In this document: positions 35,901-48,399 of the stretch, in pieces
Layout: each line of letters opens with the position of its first letter
Position numbering within the stretch: position 1 is the first letter of the stretch
Source: Amyloporia xantha
Lineage: Eukaryota; Basidiomycota; Agaricomycetes; Polyporales; Adustoporiaceae
Length of the DNA stretch: 64,000 nucleotides
Reading direction: 5' to 3'
Assembly: GCA_036971615.1 (NCBI GenBank)
Contig: JAYKKR010000013.1
Coordinates: forward strand, 898,072-962,071
Position numbers and translations under genes: made by a program
The notes under the pieces: model-generated
Told to the model about the DNA's origin: nothing
Databases searched by the model: none
The model's input: the letters and a program-made list of their open reading frames with translations, nothing else

Positions 35901-38900
35901 ACGAAAAAAGCGGTGGCGGGACTATTCACCTACCGTGCGTTCTTACACTAATCACTGGTGCACACACTCGCTGAAATTTTATTGTTTTTATTTTCAGGAT
36001 CAGCTGTATCACGAAGCTACATAAGGAATCAGCCTGACAGTAGATGACGACTGTGACATGATCCAAGCTAGCCAGTCCTACGGAACATACATGCAGCAGC
36101 ACCTGTTTCCTTTTACGTACGAGGTCGAGATGTATGTTCTGCGAACGTTCAATAGAATGAGCGGTTGAAGCCCAGAATATAAGCGGATGTTGATTCCACA
36201 TCGCGCGGTAGCGGCAGATATGCTTTTCGAAAGAGCGTATATTCAGCAGGAAGCTCGATCATCTGGCTGGTACCTGGGTAAGTCAGTCCGGTCCTGAGCG
36301 GTAGCCTATGGAGTAGTTGAAGACTGTCCGGATGCAGGGCAAGTTATAGGTGTCGACACAGTAAGTTGCTCCAGATTGAATTATACGGAGCGGTGCATGC
36401 CCTGAATGCACTTTTTGCTTTAGTCGAGGATTTAACGTCAAGACTTTCTGACGTGAACGAAACGTTCGGAACTTAAGTGACGAGGGCCCGAAAGGTCTTC
36501 ACTTTCCACAGATCCGATACCACGCCGGCTCGCTGATTGGTCGTACATGTATGTTATACATGTGCTATAGTCAACAAGTCAGTAATCACGCGTGTCACTC
36601 ATCTTCTTCTGGCCAAGAAAATACGTGAACAATCTCCAAATACAGTAAAGAAAGCAGTGGACAGGTGGGGCCGATGCGCGATGCCAGGCACTCCGAAAGG
36701 TGGGATTATAACCCTGTCCCTTACCTTTGGCGGCCAGGGACAGCAGTTACGAGTCCGCCGCCCATGCGTACACTATTAATTTTTATCTCCATGTTTATCT
36801 CTTTCAATGCTCACGCCTCAATTCTTGTTGCAGGATTTCACTGCCAGTGGTCTCCCGGGCATTTTGGACAGGCAGTTTGATATTGCCTAATGTTTTTGTT
36901 TTGACTATATCACAAACAACCTGTAGTTATAACCGTACGCACTGTCTACATATGGCGCTGCCCTCGCGGACAATAAGGAGACAAAGAAAAGGGTGATGGG
37001 TATTATTTGCTTGTACTCTTTCCTGTGACAAGCATACGAACATCAATGCCCAAGATTCCGGTTCTGGTAGTAAACGAGCGGATATGTTTGGAAAGAAACT
37101 CCGAGCAGACACTGTCCATGTCGAGAACATATAGGCTACACTCGCGCAAAATGAGCTGGCTAGAATAGGGTACTCAATCCGGCTTCACATGCCAAACGGT
37201 AGGACATGGAAGTATTAGCTTTGTCTTATGGAATGGATTAGGGGCACGCATCGCCGAACCGCCGCATGGACTTCCGAGTCACCATTAGCCCTTCATGTGC
37301 GACGGTTGGAGTGAGACCGACAAAGTACTTCACCTTAAGACATGGAAACAATACATACCATAATTATATGTCATTTTTTGCTCACCTAATGTTGTCCAAG
37401 TTATGTGTGCCTTGGTTTTCAGATTTTCGCCTCGATTGCTACAGGTGGTAGGTCCAAAAGAGGCAGGTGATTACCTAAGCGCGTGCAGTCGGAGCGCGCT
37501 CGAGCAGACATTGCAAGGGTTTTATCTGCCCTCGGATAAATTAATAAGGAAAACCAAATGCTAAAATAGAAATATATACGATACTACTGATAGACTACCA
37601 CATATTTGGCAAACTTTTCGGTGTTTTAACATGTTCCACCCACAGTGGTCCAGACTCGGAGTAGCAGCAGTGAGGTGGTCATGTGACCTTTCTGCGAGAC
37701 GCCTGAACGCGTCGCGCGAAACCGACTCGCCTTTGCGGTTCCTTGTGCAATGTCCAGGGTATATCCAAGTACTCCCTGGTATGACACGACGAAAAAATCA
37801 GCATAACCCAACACGTAAGTAATTATCAAAGATCATGTAATCTAGCTCACTGTAATATCCAACAGAGCTGCGGACGTAGACGAATTCTCGCAAGCCGGTC
37901 TTGTTAAAAATTGTGTTCACACCACTGACCTGACACGTAGGTGTGGGTCAATTGCATTCATTCAGCAAATTAAAATATATTCTTGAATTATAGGCTACGT
38001 TGTTCATTCAGTGCGAGTGATGGGCTGAAACAGCTACATACTGGCTTTAGATTGGTCAAACTAACGAACGCTCTGCTACAGGTCACAATACAAACAAAGG
38101 TTTATTTGTCCTCGTATTTTCTTGTGATCAGACTGTGATTATGAACTTGCCAACCTAATTAGGAATATTAATTAGAATTATATTATACATTAAAAATATC
38201 AATTGTTACCTGTCTGGGCCTGGCTGACATCAGTTTCGAACTTGCACTGCAGCTTTGTGGCAGATAGTGGGATTGGAATTATTGCAGTCACCCATTCTGC
38301 TACGGAAGTCACACAATTGATGTCAGCTGATGTCAGCTAGCTTCGGGGTCGGCTTCGGGGTCGGGTCGGCTTCGGGTTATCCTGAACTTGCCCAATATGG
38401 TCAAATGGTGTAATATGCCTTCTACTATTCGCTGTGCCAATGCCTAGCTGATTATATCATGCTAGATCCTGCCGCAGTTCGGAAGTTCGTAAAGGGGTGA
38501 TAGCTGTGTAGCCCCTGTTATGTGATGCCGCACCCACTCAATGGCCGGAAGATCCGGTGCAGCCCCAATTTATCTGCAATCACTATCTGTACGTACATCA
38601 AATTGAACGGCAAGTCTTCTCAGCCGCATTGCATGTGGTACCTACGTTGATGCCCCGGAACAGGTTTCCCAATTGTTCGCAACGTTCTTCGCTAACGTGA
38701 CTTCTCCTACGTACTAGAGGATATCACGATCTGGGCCTTACTGCCTCGTGTTTGGCGGCTGATTTATTTGTTATTGACCCTCGTGCGAGCGGCGGAGGCC
38801 TACCTCACTACCTCCGCAGACTGCGAATTCGAACAACCCCGGGATGAGCACCATCCGTACTTTCGCGCAAGGGGTTAGAACATTGGAAACGGAAGCGTGC

Positions 38901-38930
38901 TTTAACCAGTAATGTACAGCGCCCCGTTCC
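32960..38930. other. long stretch without a supportable gene, partly AT-rich
   Basis: The best single frame is 34571-34996 on the + strand (141 codons, no ATG at its left end, no recognisable motif). The part from about 37560 to 38210 is AT-rich, with runs such as AATTAGAATTATATTATAC near 38170-38190. I see no coding sequence there. Confidence 0.4.
38311..38379 (+). repeat. short tandem repeats (TGATGTCAGC and GGCTTCGGGGTC units)
   Basis: TGATGTCAGC is repeated twice head to tail, immediately followed by about three imperfect copies of a TCGGCTTCGGGG unit. Similar CCGAACC-type units occur at 13572-13602 in the opposite sense. Confidence 0.75.
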
Positions 38931-38931
38931 T

Positions 38932-41091
38932 ATGCCTGTGCTTTCACTCATCACCTCGAGTCTGTGCCTTAGGATGTTCGGATACTACAATAGCGAAGAG
39001 TCGCCGCCTTGTACATGGTTACCGTCCACCGAGCCTTCATCCTCGTTTGATTCAGCACAGTCCGACATGACCTTGGTACGTTTATCGCTAGCTGGAATGC
39101 TCATAATGGAGTGCATTGACAAGGTTCTGTAGACTGAACGTCCATCAATTGGAGGGCTTGGTTCGTGGATGTTGCTGAATGTCTGCCAACTTTCTTCTAA
39201 TTACTAAGCGATCAGCGGCTCTGGCAGACTCTGCGCGCGTGTCCTACCATCTAACAGAGGGCGGCTCTGCATCCACTTAGTAAGTGTAAACTGAGCTCTT
39301 CTACATGCCATCTTCACTGACCTAGTCTGAATCCAGTTGTTTCGATATCGGTGGGTCAAGAATCCCAATTGAACAGATAGGCCCCCGGTTTTATGTTAAC
39401 AAGACAGATGCAGTCAGCCGCGATGGAAGTTATGAAGCAAGCTTTCCTTTTGATGTGAACCAAGATGTGCTTCATTCTGCAACCACCCAGGGCTCCTCAC
39501 TACGTCTTCCTACAGCGGATTCCTCCAGGTACCTTTCTCAACCGTGTCTGTTCTAATCCGTGCTTATGTTTGTCGACAATTGCAGTGAGAATCATGTGTT
39601 AGAAATGTGTCCTCCCTCGTTACCGATGTCCGGAACAATTCATCCGGGACGAGGAGGCTCTCAAGGAACTGCGGACTCGTCGGAGAAGAGTGTCTACGAG
39701 TTGGCTACTGGACTCGGGGTGCACGATTTGGCTCTTTTTGCTCAAACGTATTCTGACCTTTTGTCTCCACCAACGGAGATGTCTCCTCACTCGTTCCCGA
39801 TGTCCGGGACTGTTCCTTTCGTACAGGATGGTTCTCAAGGAACTGCGGACGCGTTGGAGAAGAGTTTCTACGAGTTGGCTACTGGACTCGGGGTGCACGA
39901 TTTGGCTCTTTTTGCTCAAACGTGTCCTGGCCGTTTGTCTCCACCGACGGAAATGTTTCACTCGTTCCCTATGTCTGGGACGATTCCTTTCGTACAGGAT
40001 GGTTCGCAAGGAACTGCAGACTCGTCGGAGAAGAGTTTCTACGAGTTGGCTACTGGACTCGGGGTGCACGATTTGGCTCTTTTGCTCAAACGTGTCCTGG
40101 CCGTTTGTCTCCACCGATGGAAATGTTTCACTCGTTCCCTATGTCTGGGACGATTCCTTTCGTACAGGATGGTTCGCAAGGAACTGCAGACTCGTCGGAG
40201 AAGAGTTTCTACGAGTTGGCTACTGGACTTGGGGTGCACGATTTGGCTCTTTTTGCTCAAACGTGTCCTGGCCGTTTGTCTCCACCGACGGAAATGTCTC
40301 ACTCGTTCCCTATGTCTGGGACGATTCCTTTCGTACAGGATGGTTCTCAAGGAAATGCGGACGCATCGGAGAAGAGTTTCGAGGAGTTGGCCCCAGGGCT
40401 CGATTCCGAGTTACATGGTTCGGCTTCTTTCGCCCAAACATATTCTGATGTTTTGTCTCCATCGGTGGTACAGAAGAATTCCAGGTGGCCTCGTGATTCT
40501 GGACAGAAATACTTCTATGCACTCAGTCAAAGTATCGGGTTCAACCAGACATATCCGTAAGCCTATATCTTCTTGCGCTTTTATTGCAATGCATGTATTG
40601 ACACATGATCAATTAAGCGACAATATGACACACCATGATAAAACTCGATGCTATGTGGAGGCACTGGAAGAGTATGTTCGCTGGCTTTGGTATGACTGCG
40701 GCCTCTCTGGCTTCATGCCTTTGTCATCGACGTGTGTTGCGAGCTATGCAAACCTTGACCCTTCATCCATGCGTGTTGAGTATCATCTGGTGATCATGTC
40801 CATGCAAGTCTCAATGTTGACGGTTTTTCCTCTAGGCTCTTTTGGTTCACATGGAAAATTCAGTCCGCGAAGAGTATCAGCAATTGAAGAAAGACCAGGA
40901 ATACGTGAGTCGTGAGAGTGTTTATTCATACTACTTGTATCATCCTGAAGACGTTCATTTTTCAGCATGCACTGCTTGAAGGGCGTCTCACGTACTGGAG
41001 CTTGCGCCAAGCAGGGAGGATAACTTTCCTGGTTCATTTGCTCGGTAGCTTGAGGCCGGCTACGCTATATAGAACCGCCAGAGAGCCATGA
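38932..41091 (+). CDS. tandem-repeat protein of unknown function, one-base slip in exon 4
   Basis: Seven exons are visible: 38932-39075, 39209-39279, 39337-39528, 39586-40556, 40618-40789, 40836-40904, 40966-41091. Exon 4 carries five copies of a 57-residue unit containing SGTIPFVQDGSQGTADSSEK and YELATGLGVHDLALFAQT. In the third unit a T-run at about 40080-40083 has four T instead of five, which shifts frame. With five T all downstream exons are back in phase and the total is 1746 nt, 581 residues. That agreement argues for a recent slip or a sequencing error in a real gene. The amino end is Ser-rich. The carboxy end is helical (VEALEEYVRWLWYD, MENSVREEYQQLKKDQEY). No known domain, signal peptide or membrane segment is seen. 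The first acceptor is chosen by frame only. Confidence 0.6.
39611..40470 (+). repeat. 171-bp coding tandem repeat, five units
   Basis: Equivalent points (TCGTTCCC or TCGTTACC) lie at 39617, 39791, 39962, 40132 and 40303, giving periods of 174, 171, 170 and 171 bp. Units 3 and 4 are nearly identical, unit 1 is the most diverged, and the second half of unit 5 is degenerate. The period is a multiple of three except for the 170-bp unit, which carries the missing T. Confidence 0.9.
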
Positions 41092-41651
41092 CGTGACGGA
41101 CAGCTGTCAAGTAATAGTTAGTACAGTCTCATGCCGCCTGTATCTTGACATTTTGTGCCATGGGGTCGCTCGATATGCAGTAGTAGAAATATGAATGGTT
41201 ATGGAAGTAGTGTAGACTGATGATGTCAAGTTACAGTTTACTTTGATCTCAAGCCGCCCCAGTGATTCTTTACTCCCGCGTAAGTCTTTGATGCGTTTGA
41301 GCTTCTATATTACAAATTATACGTACTATAGTAGGCACGCTGCTCACTCCAAACCAGTCACTACACTGAGGATGAGAAGTATGGCTGCTTGTAACATCGC
41401 TTTCATTCACTCGGAAAGCTGCTTGTGAGCGAGGTCTCCTAAACATAGCACCACTGAAAAGGGAACTCCATATACGAAACCGCTGACAGAGAAGGAGGGC
41501 AGCGATGAAATATCTATAGGATGAACACAAGATATACTACTGAAGACCGCCAGTGAAGACATAAATCACTGGTCACGGCATCTGATTAAATACCGCAAAA
41601 GGAGATCCGGACTCAACTGTCGGGAAGCAGAGGCAATGTCAAGGAAAACTA

Positions 41652-43830
41652 TCATCTTCGCTTATATCGGACTGCGCTTTCGATGCCAACACTCCCCTCC
41701 GCCTCAGGCCTATCTCTAGCGCGGGTTTGCAAAAACCGTAAGAACCCTTTGAATCCGCTCCGTAGTCCGAGCTCCAGGCGCTTAGAGAGTTCGACATCCA
41801 TGCCTTGTGTCTTCGAGTCGAGCTTGCGCACGAGCTTCAAGATCTTTTTGGACTCGGAGAACCAGCTCGCCTCCCGGTTCAATGCAGCATGAACGTGCTT
41901 CTTCTGAACCTTGACGCTGTGTAAACTACCGCCAATCTGTTGGGATAGAGTTCAAGATCACGTGAATGCAAACGAAGTGTGACTGTACCTGTAGGACTAC
42001 TGTTTCTTTCCACCAGGTCTTAACGAAGCGCTCTGCAAATCTGTATACACGAATCAATTCGCTGTCTGTAAGGCTCATGCCCTTGACTGCCAATAGAAAT
42101 TGGTAATCCCGAGCGAACTGCTCGTCGGTGTGTGTCGACATACTTGTAGCGATATGATCGAGGATCGCTGTCGTCGGATCGTGAAGCAGGGGAGGGTACT
42201 TCTTCTCGGGGCGTTGATATACCTCGGAAATTTCACTTGGTGAGTTGCTGCGGCTACGTGACCTTGTAAGGCTTCTCGGGTCTTTTAGGGCATGTTGGTC
42301 ATACGAGCCGTCGTCACGGATATCACCTAAGTCTGAAGGAGTCGAGAATATACTATCGCGTTCGCCCGCAGAAGGTAGAGATTTCAAGCTGGGTATTGGG
42401 CTGTTTACCTGGCCCAGAAGCTAATTCGGATATTTAGGACTCGTAGACTCATTGCTGACAGCTAGAATAACAAAGGACGAACCTTCATTACATATATGTC
42501 AATTTTGCCGTCACGCGGAACAGTCAAGAATTCTGGTTGACAGGACCATTTCGACCTCCCGTCCAACTTCACGAAGGGAACGTAAGCAACAACACCGTCC
42601 TCTTGCGATTGGGTAGCCAGGCGAGCCAATCCTATAATCAGAACTCAATTTCTGTGATGTGGGCACTGAACGTCTGTATCACCTTCTACAGATGAGGGCG
42701 ATGCTTGAATGGCATGCACAAGGTCGGTCCAGTCTGACTAAAAAGGAATCGTAATTGGATACATCTTCGACCGATCATGCGTCTGCAACCGCACGCGAGT
42801 GGTCGGACGTTGTCCTCTCGGTGGTCGAACAAGGTCACAGTAATTGTCTGTTTCACTGGCTGAGATATCGATCCAGTCTCTTTTTATACGATTGTGACTC
42901 ACAGTAGGGGGCATTTGACCTTCCTCTTTCTTTTTAGCGTCAGGAATGAGTCCTCCAATTCCGTTCGGCAACATGAATTGCATACTATTTTCTTGCAGCC
43001 AATCGTGTTCAATAGGCTGTTCTATGTCAATGCCTACTACGTTCAGTGAGCACTACAGAGTCAGATGACATACAAGGAGATTTACTGTCGTCGTACGGCA
43101 CAATGCCATCTCCAGTGGTGTCAAGCTCTATTAGGTTGACGCTTAAATCTCCAACATACTCGACTCCTTGTGTTTCTCCATCGCCGGCGCTCACATGGAG
43201 GTTTTCCAGATTGGATATATAGTCGTCCTCATCGTGAGAGTTTGATCCACTGTCCTCGCGAGGTCCTGTCCCTGATGGTTACGAATGAAGACTATTGCGA
43301 GTTCCGGTCTCACTCTAAGAACCTACCTTGCTCGATGTTTTCCCCTTCCTCGTCTGTAGGCAGACGTTCAACTCCATCGTCATCGATCATTTCCTGAAGA
43401 GATACAATGGTGAAAGTCTATTCAAGCAATGAAATGGACCTTCAATACCGATGCAGGTGCAGTGCAGAGTTGGCCGAACCCGTATTTCGGCGCGAGGAGT
43501 ACCTCACGTAAAGTGGCCACGGTTGGAGTCTTAACCCCGTCCCATTCGTATTCGTCCACAGGCCATTGTCCGGGTTGACTCTCGACCAAAGCAATCAAAT
43601 GACTCTTGCGCAAACTGTTTCTGCACACCAGTCAGTGAGTTTCAAAATGACAAGGGAAACCAATCCAGCTAATTACTCACAGATATTTCCGCGTGTAAGG
43701 TTGTCGAATCGCTATGTTGGGCACATTCGCACCTGCTAGTTGCGAGAGAATGCGATCATATCGAGACTGTGTCCCATGTACCGGCCGCGTGTCTGTTGAG
43801 TTGAATGATCGGGCGAAATGGGGTGTGTAA
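41652..43830 (-). CDS. multi-exon hypothetical protein, convergent to the repeat gene
   Basis: Read on the minus strand, exon-like blocks in order are SRYDRILSQLAGANVPNIAI near 43780-43690; NSLRKSHLIALVESQPGQWP after a GTGAGT..GTGCAG intron; acidic blocks near 43390-43090; MQFMLPNGIGGLIPDAKKKE near 42983-42741; SKWSCQPEFLTVPRDGKIDI near 42570-42490; a long block from about 42387 with SRSRSNSPSEISEV and ARDYQFLLAVKGMSLTDSEL; and a final exon 41936-41652 (95 codons) joined by GTACAG..CAACAG. The last exon is rich in Lys/Arg and helix-forming. I do not recognise the family. The first exon has no clear ATG, and some middle borders are unresolved. It ends 561 bp from the convergent repeat gene. 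Confidence 0.5.
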
Positions 43831-43851
43831 CCTCAGACCGTAGCCTGAGCG

Positions 43852-43860
43852 CTTTTATAA
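43852..43860 (-). promoter_or_regulatory. TATA-like element upstream of the 41.7-43.8 kb gene
   Basis: On the minus strand the sequence reads GGTTATAAAAGC, a good TATA-box match about 60-70 bp before the first coding-looking block of the hypothetical gene at 43830-41652. The position is plausible, but the transcription start is unknown. Confidence 0.3.
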
Positions 43861-44149
43861 CCTCGTGCAAGTTAATCCTGATTCTATCAATCCTTCAAGG
43901 CGTTTCCCATTGGGTTTGTGTCATGCTTTTTCGGGATTTCTGGCTAATAAGCAGTCGGTTCTTAGAAACTTCCAGTGCTCGTCCGCGTTGTCCACGAGGC
44001 TCACTGCGGAGTGGATCCAGATTGATTGTTAAAACAGGCGGTATCAGAAAGATGGCCTGCCTGCGAAATCAACATGAGAAGAAGCACACGGACTCATTTA
44101 TTCTGCCTTATCATGCCCGTCTGTTATATCACTGTCGGTATTGTGTGGC

Positions 44150-44530
44150 TATTGGATCACACCCAAACGTCACGAAATCAAGTACCGGAGAGGAATACGA
44201 GCAAGATTTGATGACATGATTGCAGACCCAAGATGGGGTTCCCTCGGGAAAAGCTCTGAGGAAGACGCTACTCATCAGCTGTTGCGATTATTTTACATGG
44301 ATTTGCCTTCACGTCGTGAGCTAACCCTGTTCCACCGCGTGAAACAGACCCTAGCTTTTCAACGTCCAGGAACAACAACTGAAGTGCATGCTCTGACAAT
44401 GCCGAGATGTACATCAGAAAGACCGTTCGATATGTGCGGGAGAGAGCTCGTAACCCATTGCCAAAGGAAATTTCTAGAACTCCTGCAAGCGAACGATGTT
44501 AGGTTCGAAGACGGCATCGTCACCCCATAG
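44150..44530 (+). CDS. exon-like open frame, hypothetical
   Basis: A 125-codon stretch ends at TAG 44530 and contains RFDDMIADPRWGSLGKSSEE and RRELTLFHRVKQTLAFQRPG. Composition looks protein-like and charged, without a domain I know. Upstream exons cannot be joined with confidence, so it may be the last exon of a larger gene or a fragment. Confidence 0.25.
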   Translation, partial: YWITPKRHEIKYRRGIRARFDDMIADPRWGSLGKSSEEDATHQLLRLFYMDLPSRRELTLFHRVKQTLAFQRPGTTTEVHALTMPRCTSERPFDMCGRELVTHCQRKFLELLQANDVRFEDGIVTP

Positions 44531-44797
44531 AATATGCATCTATATCATTTGAACAGTCTCATAAATCAATCAACTGACTTGGCTGGTGGTTCTCGGTATA
44601 TTTCTCTACCTCTTCCCTTACTTTTTTATGATTCAGGTCACTCAGTAGATTATCTATGACACGGCAGCATCACTGTACGAAAGATTATTAGATCCACCCC
44701 GACGCACCATATGAGTTCACGTGTGTGACCATAACATCGTTTTTATGTGTTATTTGACACTGCACACGACGGAGAGATTTTAGATCAATAAACAACT

Positions 44798-45157
44798 ATG
44801 GTAGAAACGTCCCTTGTGACAGTGATTTCAGACATGGATCTGCGATCAGCCATTGTTCTACTCATTGCATATCTTCTCGCCTCCTTGGCGCTCGTCGGGT
44901 CTGTTCTCGCTGGTTGTTACCAGATTGCCTGTGGGGTGCTTCCGGAGGAGTTCTTCGTACAGCATGCTGTAAACTTACCAGGCCAAGGTTTCGTTACGTG
45001 TCAGCAGTTCCATACACTTGTGAATGGGAGAAAGCCTCACTGTGCTGTGCGCATGCAGCCTGTCACCGGAACATGCAATGCCTCATCACCAACTTCTACC
45101 CTACGGAAGACTCGGTCAATAGCAATGGTATCATGTAAAGATAGATATTCACGATGA
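44798..45157 (+). CDS. small hypothetical protein with one membrane segment
   Basis: A single ATG-started frame encodes 119 residues. Residues about 17-40 (SAIVLLIAYLLASLALVGSV and following) form a strong hydrophobic helix near the amino end, either a signal anchor or a signal peptide. The rest has six cysteines or so and no family I know. The sequence just before the ATG is AT-rich (AATAAACAACT). It may be a real small secreted or membrane protein, or chance. Confidence 0.3.
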   Translation: MVETSLVTVISDMDLRSAIVLLIAYLLASLALVGSVLAGCYQIACGVLPEEFFVQHAVNLPGQGFVTCQQFHTLVNGRKPHCAVRMQPVTGTCNASSPTSTLRKTRSIAMVSCKDRYSR

Positions 45158-45159
45158 TG

Positions 45160-46499
45160 TTATGTTGTCACCACTTGTAGCTTTAGGATTCTGTGAATGC
45201 GAGACACTCCTGCTTGCAGAACTTCCCGCACTCCCATCAGAGACCCTGACCATGGACATGAGCGATGCGAATGAGCTTTATTGATCCGAAGAATTACCTG
45301 GCTAACATCTTTGTGAATGACACCACTGTAACGTCAAGACCCATCGATGCCACTGGGCAATCGACATGCGTCCCAGGGGTAGCCTTAGACGAGTAGCATA
45401 GCCCAAGCGCAAAGACAAGGCTTATCACGCCAGAAGGTCCACCCATCTCCAGACGACTCCAATCTAACGACACGAGACCATCTGGATGAGATAGCTCGGT
45501 ATCGAGATCAAATCTTGTTGAAATTTGACGTCGCTTTGGCTGCAAAGAACACCACCATTGAATCCACAGTCGAGAAAAGCCGACCGGGACAGTGTACGTC
45601 TTACTTCGACGTGTGCGAGCTTGCGCGATCCAATCGCGGATTTCACACGGAAGACAGCTGTGTTCTAGGGTGCCGCTCTACAGGAGCTTAGACGGTACAG
45701 ATAGAAGATACTTGTCTTACCGGTACACATGCGTTCAATTTCACGGCTGTTTGTAAAAGACAGCGCCAGGCATTGCAATCTCGTGGTGCAGTATTAGCTG
45801 TACGGATTAGACTTCTGACCCAGTCCGGAAGTTCTGCCAAATTCCACCAAAATTGTTTTTGTTGCGCACTCGTTGTAGCCCAACTCGGACGAAAACGGTC
45901 GCAAGAGCTGCAAGTAAGTGCTGTCGACTACGTTAATACGGTTCAGATGCTAGTGTATAACATGGGCTCACGTACGTTCGGCTCGTCCTGTTTCGCCTGG
46001 AACTCCTCCTGTTAGTATATGAGTCACGAGGGTTTCCAGATCTGTGTCCAACGAATGAATTGCACGATGAGCTTGAAGCGAGACTGGTCCCTTCAAGACA
46101 ATATCTCGGCGTGTGTGGGGACTGATTGAGTATGGTTTACATTCAGAGACTTCCGACTGTTGCCTGTCGTCTACATCAAGGAATGATTGAAGGAAGCATA
46201 TATACAACGAAGGTCAATGCAAATGACACCATACCTATATCATCTGTATGTGTGAAAATAGATGTGTCCATACTATCCTTGTCGGAGTTGCTATCGCTGT
46301 ATGACTTGCTGAGGGTGACGTATCTTGAGCGAACGGTGTCAGTTTGGACATCATTCACTGACAAATATAAGGCTTAATAATACTTGGAAATATGTCAAAA
46401 GCATGGCTCGTATTTTCATGCGGATAGCCCTATGCCTACAGATAGCATCATGCATGGGTGCAATCGCGACGTAGGCTGACGAAAGGGTCTGCACCTTCT
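45160..46499. other. stretch without a supportable gene
   Basis: Only short frames (up to about 83 codons) on both strands, with no recognisable motif. Confidence 0.4.
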
Positions 46500-48320
46500 A
46501 CTAGGCCAGGATCAGTCCGTCTCGTCTCGTCCATGACAATCTCTTCTCGATCTGTCACATCTCTTCCAGTAGTGTGAGCATTGGAGACAAGATGTTTTGA
46601 ATCTAAGAGAAATACTCACTCGTAAGCTGATTTGACATAAACAATTAACAAAAAGTGCACTCCAGTGAGATCTCGTGGAACTCTTCCATACAGAGAATGA
46701 ACGTACAGTCTGACTCAAATATAATGCCATAGCTCTGCTGGCTGGCTGACATCTGTCTCCTGAATAAAAAGTGTCAAGATCTTCCCCGCTTTCGTGGACA
46801 CTGTCTACATTTAACGTTGATAGTCTCCGCATCCACTCAGAGTATAGATCTTACCATCATCACCGAAATCAAGTTTAACCCGCTTTGATGGTCTGTGGAT
46901 AGGATAGGCCTCCGAATGTGAGGTGTTACCTGCATGACATTATGAATTAGTAGATTCTCTAGTAAGCAATGGGTCTCAACTCTAACCTGTGCAATCGTCT
47001 TCACTGTCGCTGGAATTGTCTTCTGCGATAACAAAAGGCCTTAACAATGACTTGAGTCCGATGAAAGCGAAGTCCTTTACCTTCAGAATAATCACATGCC
47101 ACTGTCTCCTCATCTCGGGTGACCATGAGTCGCTCTCTGAATACGCAATTTGTTCCTACATCTCGCGTCAGTCAAGAGAAACTGAGCGAACATAATATCT
47201 TTACCATTGAATTGTATCTCATCTCCAAGCCCCCTTATGCTTTCTTGAAGGTTTGATCCAGTTGAACCGGACGATCGGGTTTGGGGTCACGTCTCTCATA
47301 ACGCGTAAGTGAAAGTATAACAAGGTCACCTGTTGCAAGTCATAGTGTTCAGGTTTTCGAAAAACAAAGTTCTCCGGGAGTGCCATGGGGTTCAGATATA
47401 CTGCTGGTCGCTTTCACAACGTCGTTCCAAGGAATCTCGCCGCCACATTGTTGCCCTACAACAAGTATCAGTTTAGCGTAGAACTCCGCAGCTAGACTGC
47501 ATGTAGTGATGCGACATACTCCACAATTGTTCGAAGAAGATTGTAAGGCGGTCTATAAAATCTTCCCGAGCCCATGAGTGCTGCTGCTCGGTGAGAACGG
47601 GTCGTTTATTTCCGTCTTCACCAGACGGTCCAGAGGCAACCGTGCCTTCATATGAGACATAGGTGGACATAAGCTCTTTAAGATTACTTTGATGACCTAC
47701 GCATTGTACGCACCATGCTGCTTTCGGAGATATTCAACAAAAGACTTATCGGGATCGTTGAATGATAGAACCAGACAAGTGGATAAAATCACTGTAACTC
47801 ATGCCTCCTTCGCACGGGTGCTCGAAGCTAGAGGTGAAGCACGAGTGAGAAAAGTATCTCAGTCTCCATATTCCATACATACTGCCAGACCATAAGCTTT
47901 CCGTCATCTCCGATAGGTCCTCCCATCTGCAGGCTAAAGCTCCAGTTTGGAAGGTCACCGGCCCAACCGTCCAGAGCCTTGCGAATGACAACCTGCATTA
48001 CTCGTATCTGGACATCCCGCGTAATCCTGCAGCCGCCACGTCTTCAAAGGAAGATATATAGCCAAACATAGCTTACCTGTCCTAGCGGCCTACTGTCAGC
48101 CCCGCCCGTCATCATCATATGACGCTGCGACATGATCAGCGCTCCCGTGTGATTGTCTGGACGGCTCTGCCCAGGAGAGTCCGCAGAATGGGAAGAATGA
48201 TTTGTATCTTGACTAGGAGCGCAGCGTTGTCTAGCTGTGTACAGGCTGTTCCGAAGGTGGTGGCTGTCTTGGACAGGATGTGGCGGATGTTCGAAATTAC
48301 AACAGAAATGGCATAGAACG
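46500..48320 (-). CDS. multi-exon hypothetical protein
   Basis: On the minus strand, exon-like blocks separated by short introns read: a His/Ser-rich start with SQRHMMMTGGADSRPLGQ near 48140-48078; VIRKALDGWAGDLPNWSFSL near 47980-47920; NDPDKSFVEYLRKQH near 47755-47710; STYVSYEGTVASGPSGEDGN with REDFIDRLTIFFEQLW near 47670-47515; GLGDEIQFNG near 47240; RERLMVTRDEETVACDYSE near 47140-47085; EDNSSDSEDDCTG; and SEAYPIHRPSKRVKLDFGDD near 46920-46860. The last block has a KRVK basic cluster that could be a nuclear signal. Many donor and acceptor pairs fit (GTGCGT..TTAAAG, GTATGT..CTCTAG). I do not know the family, and the first and last exons are unresolved. Confidence 0.4.
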
Positions 48321-48399
48321 TGAGATGATCCCTACCTGTACTTTTGCGCATCAGAAACTTTTATCAAAAAATTGCTTTCAATTACGCACAGAGTAAATG

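Noticed and set aside
39620..40350. Long minus-strand open frames across the tandem repeat
   Set aside because: Any frame open in one 171-bp unit stays open through all units. The plus-strand reading has splice-consistent flanking exons and the minus strand does not.
39690..40448. Second plus-strand frame of 252 codons in the repeat (Trp/Leu/Arg-rich)
   Set aside because: It is a shadow of the real frame, for the same repeat-periodicity reason. The exon phases before and after support the other frame.
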